DNA of 64,000 nucleotides from Haloferula sp. BvORR071. Its GTDB lineage: Bacteria; Verrucomicrobiota; Verrucomicrobiia; Verrucomicrobiales; Akkermansiaceae. Position numbers and translations under genes: made by a program. The notes beneath the pieces are model-generated. The model saw only the letters and a list, made by a program, of their open reading frames with translations, did no database searches and was not told the DNA's origin. Shown piece by piece: positions 6,960-17,182 of this stretch; position 1 is the stretch's first letter; each line of letters starts with the position of its first letter. The stretch covers positions 1 through 64,000 of the forward strand of contig NZ_BATP01000047.1 of the NCBI RefSeq assembly GCF_000739615.1, given 5' to 3'.

Positions 6960-8807
6960 ATGAACGTCACCAGCACCGGCCCCTGCCGCTCCAGCCGCAA
7001 AGGCAACAAGCCCGCTCCATCCCAGCGTCCCGGCATGGGCGCGATGCCGCATGATGACGGCACCGACTTCCGAGTCTGGGCACCGCATGCGAAGGCGGTG
7101 CATGTTACCGGAAGCTTCAACGATTGGGCCGAGCCGGGCATCCCGCTGGCGAAGGAAGAGGGCGAGGGGATCTGGAGCGTGTCCGTTCCCGGGCTGAAGG
7201 ATGGCGAGCATTACAAGTTCTGCCTGCGCTGCGGGAAGCAGACGCTGCTGAAGGTGGATCCGCGTGCGCGGATGATCGATCCCGAGACCGGCAATGGGGT
7301 GATCTACCGCGACCGCTTCGACTGGCAGGATGTGGAGTGGGAGATTCCCTACCTGCACGAGGCGGTGGTGTATGAGCTCCACGTCGGCACCTTTTGTCCG
7401 GAGAAGAAGCGCGGGACCGGCACCTTTGAGAGTGTGATACGACGTCTGCCGTACTTGAAGGATCTGGGGATCAATGTGATCGAATTGATGCCGCCGACCG
7501 AGTTCCCCGGTGAGACTTCGTGGGGCTACAATCCCTGCAACCCCTTTGCGGTGGAGGCGAGCTACGGCGGGCCGGATGGGCTCAAGACGCTGATCCGCGA
7601 GGCACACCGCCACGGGATCGCGGTGCTGCTGGACGTGGTGTACAATCATTTCGGTCCTGATTCGCTCGACATGTGGCAGTTCGACGCGTGGTCGGAGAAC
7701 GGCATGGGCGGAATCTACTTCTACAATGACTGGAAGGCGGAAACGCCGTGGGGGCACACGCGTCCGGACTACGGCCGGCACGAAGTCCGGCAGTATCTGC
7801 GCGATAATGCGCTGATGTGGATCGAAGAGTTCCGCGCGGACGGGCTGCGCATGGATGCTGTCAGCTACATCCGCCGCACCAAGGGTTTGGAGCATCATGA
7901 GTCTGTAGACCTGCCGGATGGCTGGCAGGTGTTGCAATGGATCAACAAGGACCTGAAGCTGCACTCGCCGCGGATCATTTCGGTGGCGGAAGACTTGGGA
8001 TGCAACGCTGCGCTTACCGCTTGGGTGGAGGATGGTGGCGCGGGCTTCGACACCCAGTGGGATGCTTGCTTTGTGCATCCGGTGCGCGCGGTGCTGGAGA
8101 ATCCCGACGACGATTCGCGTGATGTCGGCGCGATGGTCTCCGCGATCATTCCGCAGAATAGCGAGGATGCCTTCCGGCGGGTGATCTATTCCGAGTCCCA
8201 CGACGAGGTGGCGAATGGCAAGCAGAGGCTCGTGTCCGAGATCGATCCGGGAAACCCGGCAAGCGTGTGGGCGCGGCGGCGCGCCCTGCAGGCAGCGGGG
8301 GTGGTGCTAACCTCACCCGGAGTGCCGATGCTTTTCCAAGGACAGGAATTCCTGGAGGACGGTTGGTTCGATGACCAGGATCCGCTGGATTGGGAAAAGG
8401 CGCGGCGCTTCCGCGGGATCCGTCTGGCGTATCGCGATCTGATCCGCTTGCGGCGGAATCTGGATGGCTTCAGCCGCGGTCTCACCGGCCAGCATGTCGA
8501 TGTCTTCCACCGCGATGCGGAGAACAAGGTGCTGGCCTGGCACCGCTGGCATGAAGGTGGCCCGCGCGACAGCACGGTGGTGATCCTCAACCTGAGCAAC
8601 CGCGAGCACGACTTCTACGAACTGACCCTGCCGGCCGAGGGGGAATGGATGGTCCGTTTCAATGCCGACTGGACCGGCTACAGCTCCGACTTCGGCGATG
8701 CCGATCTGATTTGCGTGGAAGGCCGTGAGGGAGAAATCGGACATCCAGGGGTGGTCGGTGGTTTGACGCTGCCGCCCTACGCGCTGGTGGTGATGAGCCA
8801 AGACTAA
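6960..8807 (+). CDS. GH13 family glucan enzyme with CBM48, probable 1,4-alpha-glucan branching enzyme
   Basis: This 615-residue enzyme starts with a CBM48/isoamylase N domain (FRVWAPHAKAVHVTGSFNDW, about residues 37-56) and continues with a GH13 barrel. The four GH13 regions are visible: DVVYNHFG; GLRMDAV with the nucleophile at about D299; SVAEDLG with the acid/base at about E344; and SESHDEV with the third carboxylate at about D415. SHDEV instead of the amylase NHD, together with CBM48, favours a branching-type enzyme; a trehalohydrolase is the alternative. A clear Shine-Dalgarno (GGGAGGTGAG) sets the start. Glycogen synthase follows 389 bases downstream, which supports a role in glycogen synthesis. 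Confidence 0.82.
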   Translation: MNVTSTGPCRSSRKGNKPAPSQRPGMGAMPHDDGTDFRVWAPHAKAVHVTGSFNDWAEPGIPLAKEEGEGIWSVSVPGLKDGEHYKFCLRCGKQTLLKVDPRARMIDPETGNGVIYRDRFDWQDVEWEIPYLHEAVVYELHVGTFCPEKKRGTGTFESVIRRLPYLKDLGINVIELMPPTEFPGETSWGYNPCNPFAVEASYGGPDGLKTLIREAHRHGIAVLLDVVYNHFGPDSLDMWQFDAWSENGMGGIYFYNDWKAETPWGHTRPDYGRHEVRQYLRDNALMWIEEFRADGLRMDAVSYIRRTKGLEHHESVDLPDGWQVLQWINKDLKLHSPRIISVAEDLGCNAALTAWVEDGGAGFDTQWDACFVHPVRAVLENPDDDSRDVGAMVSAIIPQNSEDAFRRVIYSESHDEVANGKQRLVSEIDPGNPASVWARRRALQAAGVVLTSPGVPMLFQGQEFLEDGWFDDQDPLDWEKARRFRGIRLAYRDLIRLRRNLDGFSRGLTGQHVDVFHRDAENKVLAWHRWHEGGPRDSTVVILNLSNREHDFYELTLPAEGEWMVRFNADWTGYSSDFGDADLICVEGREGEIGHPGVVGGLTLPPYALVVMSQD

Positions 8808-9196
8808 ACAAACGTATGATGCATGGGATTACGGTTCATGGACTTGCTCTTGCAGGATGAATGAAACGACTCGATCGGTGGTGCTGGATCAAACCGGTTT
8901 CACCCTTGGAGGGCCGGAAGTATTTGCATCCTGCATCGCCGTTCGTGGGGTTTTGCAACCGGTGGAGATTCGATAAATTGACGTGACTCATCTTGGCATT
9001 TTGGTCACCTTCCGTAGCTGGGCCAATGGCAAGGTCTTGCGAGTCTTGGATGCTTCCAAGACAGCCCCTGCGTGAAGATGGCACGAGGCCCGCTAGTAAG
9101 TTACTCGCACGCCCGTTTTCGCCGATTTCAGCCCTCACGGCTGCCCTCTGTCTTACCCGGGCGAATCCTCTGCAACTTTTCCTCACGCCTACGTCC
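8808..9196. other. Gap between the two glycogen genes
   Basis: These 389 bases hold no convincing gene. A perfect hairpin, GTCTTGGA-tgct-TCCAAGAC, lies at 9043-9062. The frame of the glycogen synthase stays open into this region, but the residues show no family similarity. Confidence 0.45.
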
Positions 9197-10789
9197 ATGA
9201 TCGCCAAAGTCGCCCACCTCTCCAGTCCTGAAGTTCATTCACCGGAGAGGAGAGAAAGGCAGCACCGGCTGCGCCGTCCGCGCATCCTGATCGTTACCCC
9301 CGAACTCAATGGCAGCGGTTACCTCGGTCGCAACGGCATACCCGGGCCGCGGGCGAAGGCGGGCGGCTTGGCCGACATCAGCACGCTGCTGGTGGATGAG
9401 CTTTCGGCGCGGGGGATCGACGTGCGGGTCGCCATGCCGCACTTCCGCAGCCTCTTTCCAGATGCGCCGATGTCGCGCCGCCTCTACCTGTGCAAGGACC
9501 GCGAGTTCTTTTATCGCCGCTCGGTTTACGATGGCTCGCAGGAGGCGAACCGCCGGGCGGCGCTGGCCTTCCAGCGCGATGTGATTCAGAACATCCTGCC
9601 TGCGGTCAAACCGGACATCGTCCACTGTCACGATTGGATGACCGGCCTAGTGCCCGCGGCGGCGAAGGCGATGGGGATCAAGAGTCTCTTCACGGTGCAC
9701 AATCTTCACGACGAGATCACCACCATGGCGGAGGCGGAGGACCGGGGGATCGATGCGGCGCGGTTCTGGCAGAATCTTCACTTCGGGCACTACCCACATT
9801 CGTATGAGGAGAGCCGTAATTCGAATCCGGTGAGCATGATGGCTTCCGCGATGAATGCGGCGGATCATGTGAACACGGTGAGCCCGAGTTTCCTGCAGGA
9901 GATGATGGATGGCCGGCACGTGGCCGGGTGGGGGCTGTGTGATGTCTTGCGCGGCAAGAGCCATTGCGGTGCGGCATCCGGCATTTTGAATGCACCGGAT
10001 CCTTCCTGCGCGCCGGAGCATGACTTGCGGATCGCCCAATGCTACGGAGCTGAGGATCACCGGGCTGGGAAGCTGGCAAACAAGCTTCAGCTCCAGAGGA
10101 TGCTGGGCCTAGAGGAGGATGCCAGCGCGCCGATGCTATTCTGGCCTTCGCGCCTGGATCCTACGCAGAAGGGCTGCGGGCTGCTCGCGCATATCCTTTA
10201 CCAGGTGGTGAACGATTACTCTTCGCTCGGATTGCAGGTCGTGTTCGTGGCGGATGGACCTTTCAAGCCGCACTTCGAGCACATCGTGAACTTCCACGGT
10301 TTGCAGAAGCGGGTGGCGGTGTGCGGTTTCGAGGAAAGCCTGTCGCGGCAGGCCTATGCCGCATCGGATTTCGTGCTGGTGCCGTCGGCTTACGAGCCCT
10401 GCGGTCTCGCGCAGATGGTGGCGCTCAAGTATGGCAGCCTGCCGATCGTGCACCGCACCGGTGGCCTGCAGGATACTGTGCTGCATCTGGATGCGGCGAA
10501 TCAGCGGGGCAATGGCTTCGTCTTCGAGACGCACGACTGCGGCGGCCTGCGCTGGGCGATCGATGAGGCGGTGCGCTTCTTCATCCGGCCCGAGCAGGAG
10601 CGCGAGCGGGAGATTGCGCGGATCATGCGGCAGAGCAGCGAGGCCTTTTCGCCGCAGCATACGGCGGAGGCCTACATCAAGCTCTATGAGGAGCTGTCCG
10701 GGCGGATCATCGGGGATGCTCGGGTGGAGGCAGTGCCTGGCTTCAGACCGGTCGCGAAGCCGCAGTTGGTGCATATTGAGGCTGCTTGA
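9197..10789 (+). CDS. glgA: Glycogen synthase (GT5)
   Basis: This 530-residue GT-B glycosyltransferase transfers glucose from an NDP-glucose to glycogen. The N-terminal domain carries KAGGLADI (about residues 54-61, the family's K-x-G-G-L motif) and DIVHCHDWMTGL. The linker has VNTVSPSFLQEM. The C-terminal domain has SRLDPTQKGCGLL, and PSAYEPCGLAQM contains the catalytic Glu. Deviations are a GYLGRNGIPGPRA loop before the K-x-G-G motif, and GILNAPDPS where GIPNGID is usual. The ATG at 9197 is chosen because homology starts about 27 residues later. A start farther upstream at 8993 would add 68 unlike residues. Confidence 0.88.
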   Translation: MIAKVAHLSSPEVHSPERRERQHRLRRPRILIVTPELNGSGYLGRNGIPGPRAKAGGLADISTLLVDELSARGIDVRVAMPHFRSLFPDAPMSRRLYLCKDREFFYRRSVYDGSQEANRRAALAFQRDVIQNILPAVKPDIVHCHDWMTGLVPAAAKAMGIKSLFTVHNLHDEITTMAEAEDRGIDAARFWQNLHFGHYPHSYEESRNSNPVSMMASAMNAADHVNTVSPSFLQEMMDGRHVAGWGLCDVLRGKSHCGAASGILNAPDPSCAPEHDLRIAQCYGAEDHRAGKLANKLQLQRMLGLEEDASAPMLFWPSRLDPTQKGCGLLAHILYQVVNDYSSLGLQVVFVADGPFKPHFEHIVNFHGLQKRVAVCGFEESLSRQAYAASDFVLVPSAYEPCGLAQMVALKYGSLPIVHRTGGLQDTVLHLDAANQRGNGFVFETHDCGGLRWAIDEAVRFFIRPEQEREREIARIMRQSSEAFSPQHTAEAYIKLYEELSGRIIGDARVEAVPGFRPVAKPQLVHIEAA

Positions 10790-10918
10790 GAGGCGGGGCG
10801 GCGGATTCTTTTGGAGTTTGCGAAGACCGTGGCGCTGCGGCGGGGATCATCCATTTGCCGAGTTGTGAGGCGAAGCGGGATGCCTTGATTCGAGGGCATT
10901 TGTTGTCCTAACTGGGGA

Positions 10919-11503
10919 ATGATCCCCAAGCTCAACATTGTCTCCGCCCTGGCAGCGCTGGTGTTTTTCTTCCTGCCCTGGGTGTCCATCGAGTGCAACG
11001 GCAGGCGCATGGGGAGCCAGACCGGGGTGCAGATGATCGTGGGTTCGGCGACCTCGGCGGCCCCGTCTACCCCACAGCAGCCGGGAGAATTCAGGCTTTC
11101 GGAACGCAAGGAGTCCCTGGGGACCTCCTATCTCGCGGCGGCGGCCTTAATCGCGGTGGCTTCGGCGCTGCTGATTTCCTTCGCCGCCTTGGTCAAGGGC
11201 GACAAGGACAGCGAACGCGGTGGCGGGATCCTCTGTGTCTTTGCTCTGGCTTTTTTACTGACGCAGGCGGCGCTCGGGTTCCCCGCCAAACGGGAGATGG
11301 AAAAGGTTTTGGAAAAGCAACGTGATCCCGGCGCCGAGAAAGGCCCGCACGACGACGTGGGCAAGCAGATCGCGCAACAACTGGTGGCGTCGGTGGATGT
11401 GAAGCCGACGCAGTGGTTTTACCTGGAGCTCGCGGCCTTGGGGCTGCCGGCGCTGATCCTTGGCAATGCCCTGCTGGACCGGCTGAAGGCGAGGGGGAGC
11501 TGA
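10919..11503 (+). CDS. Integral membrane protein, unknown
   Basis: This 194-residue protein has about four membrane segments: near residues 6-24 (IVSALAALVFFFLPWVSI), 71-91 (AAAALIAVASALLISFAALV), 103-121 (ILCVFALAFLLTQAALGF) and 169-188. A polar loop of about 45 residues lies after the first, and a charged loop before the last. No family is recognised. The next small membrane protein starts 60 bases downstream on the same strand, so the two may be co-transcribed. Confidence 0.7.
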   Translation: MIPKLNIVSALAALVFFFLPWVSIECNGRRMGSQTGVQMIVGSATSAAPSTPQQPGEFRLSERKESLGTSYLAAAALIAVASALLISFAALVKGDKDSERGGGILCVFALAFLLTQAALGFPAKREMEKVLEKQRDPGAEKGPHDDVGKQIAQQLVASVDVKPTQWFYLELAALGLPALILGNALLDRLKARGS

Positions 11504-11563
11504 GACGCGGGGGTATTACACCCGGCTTGCCGTTTGCGAGCTCGTGACCAAAACTGGCGCCCG

Positions 11564-11842
11564 ATGAGTAAGAAACCCGCATCCCGGTGGTCGGAGAACA
11601 AGGGCCTGGCCCGGGCGATCCTCCATGACCGGGTGATGCGTCGGCGGATGATGAGCTATTTCCTGCTCTCGATGATGGCGTTCTTCGCCTTCGGTCTGTG
11701 GGGGATCAATGAATGGCTGAGCAAGGACCCGTGGCGCTTCTTGATTTATTGGGCGGTGTGTGGCGCGCAGGCGGTCTTCCTGGTGATGTTCGCGGTTTTT
11801 GATGCCTGTGCGGTGATCAAAGAAGAGCGGGACCGGATGTAG
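11564..11842 (+). CDS. Small two-helix membrane protein
   Basis: This protein has 92 residues. A basic N-terminus (MSKKPASRWSENKGLARAIL, then HDRVMRRR) is followed by two membrane helices, FLLSMMAFFAFGLWGI and FLIYWAVCGAQAVFLVMFAV, and a short charged tail. It is probably an inner-membrane protein with both ends inside. No function is assigned. Its stop codon lies in the loop of a terminator hairpin. Confidence 0.65.
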   Translation: MSKKPASRWSENKGLARAILHDRVMRRRMMSYFLLSMMAFFAFGLWGINEWLSKDPWRFLIYWAVCGAQAVFLVMFAVFDACAVIKEERDRM

Positions 11843-11855
11843 TCCGGACCCGCTC
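11825..11855. terminator. Terminator hairpin spanning the stop codon
   Basis: GAGCGGGACCGGA (11825-11837) pairs with TCCGGACCCGCTC (11843-11855) with one mismatch around a TGTAG loop that includes the TAG stop. It lies between converging genes and could serve either strand. The U tract is poor. Confidence 0.6.
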
Positions 11856-11881
11856 CCACGAATCGAAAAGGTCAGATCAAA

Positions 11882-13213
11882 TCAGATCCCTGAACCAAGG
11901 CCTGCGCCGCTGCCGGCTTGCTTCCAGATCGGGCCGTCCGGGGCATACTGCGGGGCGGCGCCCTTGAGGTTTGGATCGGGCAGTGAATCGTCGGTCCGGA
12001 AGAGCGGCAGGATCGGAGAACCGGTGGAGGCTTTTTCGTATTTCGCGCCGATCTCTTCGATCATTAGCCCGACGCCGAAGAATCCGCCGGGAATTTCACC
12101 GATGAGGATCTCAATCGGATAGCTCTGCCCGGCGCGGACTTGGAATTCCGGTCCAACGGCGAAGCCGCCGATGTTGTCGTTGTAGTTCGGAGAGGTGTCG
12201 TACTTGTAGAATTGGATCGGCACCTTCATCGGGCCCATCTTGCGGATGTCCTTGGCCAGCTCTTCGTTGTTGTTGGTGCCGTCTACGTCCGCCGCGCGGC
12301 CGAACATGTGGGTGCCGGTGCAGCCGAGGGTGTAGCCGTAGTCGAAGATCGTGCGATTGTTGAAGCGTATCACGAGCAGGTCATCGCAGGCGCCGACGAA
12401 GCGGAACTTGCCGGTCTTCGGGGCCTTGACGGTGCCGCGGTAGACCACGATCCAGCGCCGCGGCTGCACTTCCTTCTCGCAGTTGAAGGCGGCGGGCGCC
12501 CCATCCGCGCTCATGAGGGGCATGAAGAGTTTGTTCTGATACAGCTTCTGCGTGGCGTGGTAGTATTTATCAAACTCCTTTTCCTTGAAGCCCTTGTCGA
12601 CGATCTCGCGCACTGTCAGGCGCATCTCGTCGTCGGTCATGTTGGTGGGCTCGCGGTTGCTGGTTTGCTTGAGGTCGTAGAAGGTCCCGGTGAGGGTGCT
12701 GGAGCTGGCCTCGATCATGCCGAAGGGGTTGCCCTTGCCGCCGCCGCCGAGGCCGGGACCCATGCCGGATCCGACGCCGGTGCCATTGCCGCTGCCCAGA
12801 CCGCCGCCCGTGCCGCTGCCGCCCTTGCCCTTCGAGAGGGACCCGCCGCTCAGCTCGCCGAGGCTGGCCATGTTGGAGGTCGGGTCAGGCTCGGGCAGGG
12901 TGATCGCAGAGCTGGTGGCGCCGATGGCTGCGACGCGGGCGAGATTTTGGGTCATCATCTTCTGGCGGGCCTTCTGTTGGGTCTCGCCTTCGGGAGAGCC
13001 GCCACCACCGGCGGGTGGCATGAAATCCACTGTTTTCTCGGGAGGACTGATGATCTTGAATACCCAGAAGGCTCCGGCGATCAGGATGATCACGTGGACG
13101 AGGATCGAAATGCTCAAGGCCCCGCCGCCGAGCCGGCTCCAGAAGGATTTCTTGGGCTGGACGGCCGGGACGTAGGCCGGTTCGTAGTCGTGTTCGGACT
13201 CCATGTCGCTCAT
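11882..13213 (-). CDS. Membrane-anchored PA14-like protein with Gly-rich linker
   Basis: The 443-residue protein has a short acidic cytoplasmic N-terminus and one membrane helix at about residues 32-52 (ALSISILVHVIILIAGAFWV). It continues with a proline/glycine linker and a long Gly/Ser/Lys low-complexity region at about 125-165. The C-terminal domain resembles PA14: it has a RWIVVYRGTVKAPKTGKFRF strand pair, a CDDLLVIRFNNRTIFDYG core and a late GGFFGVGLMIEE. PA14 domains bind carbohydrate; this assignment is by pattern only. The N-terminal anchor plus linker resembles TonB-type proteins that span the periplasm. Confidence 0.65.
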   Translation of the reverse strand: MSDMESEHDYEPAYVPAVQPKKSFWSRLGGGALSISILVHVIILIAGAFWVFKIISPPEKTVDFMPPAGGGGSPEGETQQKARQKMMTQNLARVAAIGATSSAITLPEPDPTSNMASLGELSGGSLSKGKGGSGTGGGLGSGNGTGVGSGMGPGLGGGGKGNPFGMIEASSSTLTGTFYDLKQTSNREPTNMTDDEMRLTVREIVDKGFKEKEFDKYYHATQKLYQNKLFMPLMSADGAPAAFNCEKEVQPRRWIVVYRGTVKAPKTGKFRFVGACDDLLVIRFNNRTIFDYGYTLGCTGTHMFGRAADVDGTNNNEELAKDIRKMGPMKVPIQFYKYDTSPNYNDNIGGFAVGPEFQVRAGQSYPIEILIGEIPGGFFGVGLMIEEIGAKYEKASTGSPILPLFRTDDSLPDPNLKGAAPQYAPDGPIWKQAGSGAGLGSGI

Positions 13214-13420
13214 CTGCGGCAGGAACGAAAACGGGTTTGGGTTTCTTGGGTGGATTTTGGGCTTGTGTCATGCATCCTCGCTTTCGCGGGGTCGCCCCGG
13301 AAGTGGAGCTGCATAGGCCCTATCGGGCTCATATGACCGATTTCCGGTTATCGTGGCGATTTCCCCATCTCCCCGGATTCGCCTTGCCGGGCAGGGGAGG
13401 GGACCGCTTGGATTCCGCGC
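13214..13420. promoter_or_regulatory. Divergent promoter region
   Basis: These 207 bases separate two divergent genes (PA14-like protein and M20 peptidase) and must contain both promoters. I cannot point to convincing -35/-10 boxes. Confidence 0.35.
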
Positions 13421-14752
13421 ATGACGCCGGAGCTTGAGGATCTCTTCGCCTTTCTTCGTTTCCCCAGTGTTTCCACGGACTCGCGGAATGCGGGGGACGT
13501 GCGCGCTTGTGCGGAGTGGATCGTGACCAAGCTCACCGGCATGGGCCTCGCGACGACCCTGCACGAGACGCCGCGGCATCCGGTGGTGGTGGCCAAGAAC
13601 GAGCACAAGCCCGGCCGCAAGACGGTGCTCATTTACGGTCACTACGATGTGCAGCCGGTGGATCCGCTCAATCTCTGGACCACGCCGCCCTTCGAGCCGC
13701 AGATCCGCGAGGGCAAGATCTGGGCCCGCGGCTCGACCGACAACAAGGGCCAGATGCTCGCGCACATCCTAGGGGTGGAGAAGACGCTCAAGGAAAAGGG
13801 CGAACTGCCGGTGAACCTGACCTTCCTCTTCGAGGGTGAAGAAGAGATCGGCAGCCCGAGCCTCGCGCCCTTCCTGGAAGCGAACCGCGAGCTGCTGAAG
13901 TGCGACATCATCGCGATTTCCGACACCGGCATGGTCGCCCCCGGCCAGCCGACGCTGAGCTACGGCCTGCGTGGCATCGCCGCCTGCGAGGTGATCCTCC
14001 GCGGACCGGCGCGTGACCTGCACTCCGGGATTTACGGCGGCGCGATCCGGAATCCCGCCACCGAGATTGCGCGTCTGGTCGCGACCTTCCACGATGCTGA
14101 TGGCCGCGTGCAGGTCGAGGGCTTCTACGATGACGTGAAGCCGCTGGAAGACTGGGAGCGCGAGATGTGGTCCAAGCTGCCGGGCACCAGCGATGAAGAT
14201 TTCCTGCGCTACAGTGGTTCCTCCAAGACCCACGGCGAGGCTGGCTACACCTCAGCCGAGCGCACCTGGGCACGCCCTACCGCCGAGATCAACGGCATCG
14301 GTGGCGGCTATCAGGGTGAAGGATCGAAGACGGTGCTGCCGGCTGAGGCTTTCGCGAAGTTCACCTTCCGCCTGGTGCCGAATCAGGACCCCGCGGTGAT
14401 CATGGAGAAGGTGAAGGCTCACCTCGACAAGCACTGCCCGCCGGGTGTCTCGCTGCTCTACGTCGGCGGCCACGATGGCAAGCCCTTCTACACCGATCCG
14501 CACGCGCCCTTCGGCCAAGCCGCGCAGCGCGCGCTGAAGACGGCCTTCGGCAAGGAGCCGGTGCTGATCCGCGAAGGCGGTAGCATCCCGATCGTGCAGG
14601 CCTTCCGGGATATCCTCGGCGTGGATACGATCCTGCTTGGCCTGGCGCTTGCTGACTCGCAGATCCACTCGCCGGATGAGAACTTCCCGGTGGAGAATTT
14701 CGAAGCGGGGATTCGCCTGAACCAGGCGCTGCTGGAGGAGCTTGGGAAGTGA
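13421..14752 (+). CDS. M20 family metallopeptidase (dipeptidase)
   Basis: This 443-residue zinc peptidase belongs to the M20/CNDP-type dipeptidases. The metal site is complete: IYGHYDVQPV (about H74, D76), RGSTDNKG (about D107), and FEGEEEIGS, which holds the catalytic Glu and a ligand at about 141-142; DTGMV and the late SQIHSPDE supply the remaining ligands. The lid domain is at about 185-310. No signal peptide is present, so it should act in the cytoplasm on small peptides. A SUKH-domain gene follows after 29 bases. Confidence 0.9.
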   Translation: MTPELEDLFAFLRFPSVSTDSRNAGDVRACAEWIVTKLTGMGLATTLHETPRHPVVVAKNEHKPGRKTVLIYGHYDVQPVDPLNLWTTPPFEPQIREGKIWARGSTDNKGQMLAHILGVEKTLKEKGELPVNLTFLFEGEEEIGSPSLAPFLEANRELLKCDIIAISDTGMVAPGQPTLSYGLRGIAACEVILRGPARDLHSGIYGGAIRNPATEIARLVATFHDADGRVQVEGFYDDVKPLEDWEREMWSKLPGTSDEDFLRYSGSSKTHGEAGYTSAERTWARPTAEINGIGGGYQGEGSKTVLPAEAFAKFTFRLVPNQDPAVIMEKVKAHLDKHCPPGVSLLYVGGHDGKPFYTDPHAPFGQAAQRALKTAFGKEPVLIREGGSIPIVQAFRDILGVDTILLGLALADSQIHSPDENFPVENFEAGIRLNQALLEELGK

Positions 14753-14781
14753 GTCTCTTGGCTCGGTGAAATCAGGTCGCC

Positions 14782-15198
14782 ATGGCATTCGACATTTCAG
14801 AAGCGCAGGTCGTCTTGACGGAGGCTGAGCTCGGGCTCCGTCTTCCGCCGGTCTATCGCTCCATGATGATGGCGTGCAACGGCGGCACTGCTTGGCTCAA
14901 GGAGTCCAACGATGAGGACGACACCTGGCAGCTCTATCCGATCAAGGATGCCTCGGACCGCAAGCGCCTCAGCCGCTCCTGCAACCACATCCTGGCCGAG
15001 ACCAAGTCGGCGAAGGAGTGGGGTGGATTTCCCGATGATGCGCTGGCCATCGCTGCCGATGGTGGCGGGGATCTACTGGTGATTTTGCCCGACGCTTCTG
15101 ATGCTTCCGCGTATGGCGACGGAATCTTTATCTTCTTCCACGAGCTTGGGGAGTTGAAGCCCTTCGCCGACGACCTTTCCCGATTCACGATTGAATAG
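14782..15198 (+). CDS. SMI1/KNR4 (SUKH) domain protein
   Basis: This 138-residue acidic protein has the SUKH pattern: an N-terminal helix ending AELGLRLPPVYRSMMMACNGG, a middle WGGFPDDALAIAADGGGD segment and a C-terminal GIFIFFHELGELKPFADDL. SUKH proteins are known as immunity proteins of contact-dependent and polymorphic toxins, but many stand-alone copies are of unknown role. No toxin gene is adjacent. It sits between a peptidase and glnS on the same strand. Confidence 0.75.
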   Translation: MAFDISEAQVVLTEAELGLRLPPVYRSMMMACNGGTAWLKESNDEDDTWQLYPIKDASDRKRLSRSCNHILAETKSAKEWGGFPDDALAIAADGGGDLLVILPDASDASAYGDGIFIFFHELGELKPFADDLSRFTIE

Positions 15199-15233
15199 AC
15201 CGGCAGCGGTCACTGCCTTTCCGTTTTCCCTTC

Positions 15234-16904
<1,671 letters not shown>

Positions 16905-16934
16905 GCCATTGCGATGTGAGGATCGTCTTCCGCC

Positions 16935-17054
16935 CGGTAGGGCGCGCTGGCCTCAGCGCGCCGCGAGCGATGAGGGGATCACCCTCGAGCGTAAAAGAGG
17001 TTTGAGGTCCGCGTGGACCGCCCGGGGCGGCCTGAGGCCAGAGCCGCCCTACCG
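16935..17054. repeat. Palindromic intergenic element A (REP-like hairpin pair)
   Basis: Left arm 16935-16962 and right arm 17026-17054 are imperfect inverted copies, each starting from the outside with CGGTAGGGC. Each arm is itself a hairpin: GGCGCGCTG-gcct-CAGCGCGCC on the left, and GGCGGC-CTG-aggc-CAG-a-GCCGCC on the right. Two smaller hairpins (GAGGG-gatca-CCCTC and GTCC-gcgt-GGAC) lie between. The outward GTAG tetranucleotide next to a stem is the hallmark of REP sequences moved by Y1 transposases; no such transposase is in this window. It may also act as the terminator of glnS. Confidence 0.7.
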
Positions 17055-17182
17055 AAAGGCAGCTCTTGTCGCAACCGGTCAGCTTCACCCCGAATTGGTA
17101 AAGACAGGTCTTTTCCCCCGGCCCCATTCCCTCCTTCCGGTTTCACCCGGGCACGCGGACCTTGAGGGGCGTTCGCGAACCC

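Noticed and set aside
6563..7054. Plus-strand frames upstream of the GH13 enzyme
   Set aside because: They overlap the enzyme start, which has a strong Shine-Dalgarno, and have no family similarity.
12725..12850. Possible minisatellite in the PA14-like gene
   Set aside because: It is a Gly/Ser-coding low-complexity stretch without an exact repeat unit.
12140..13336. Long plus-strand open frame (398 codons) opposite the PA14-like gene
   Set aside because: It is an antisense shadow of a GC-rich gene. The translated protein is a low-complexity Ala/Gly/Val/Glu mixture without fold or start signal, while the opposite strand has a membrane anchor and a folded domain.
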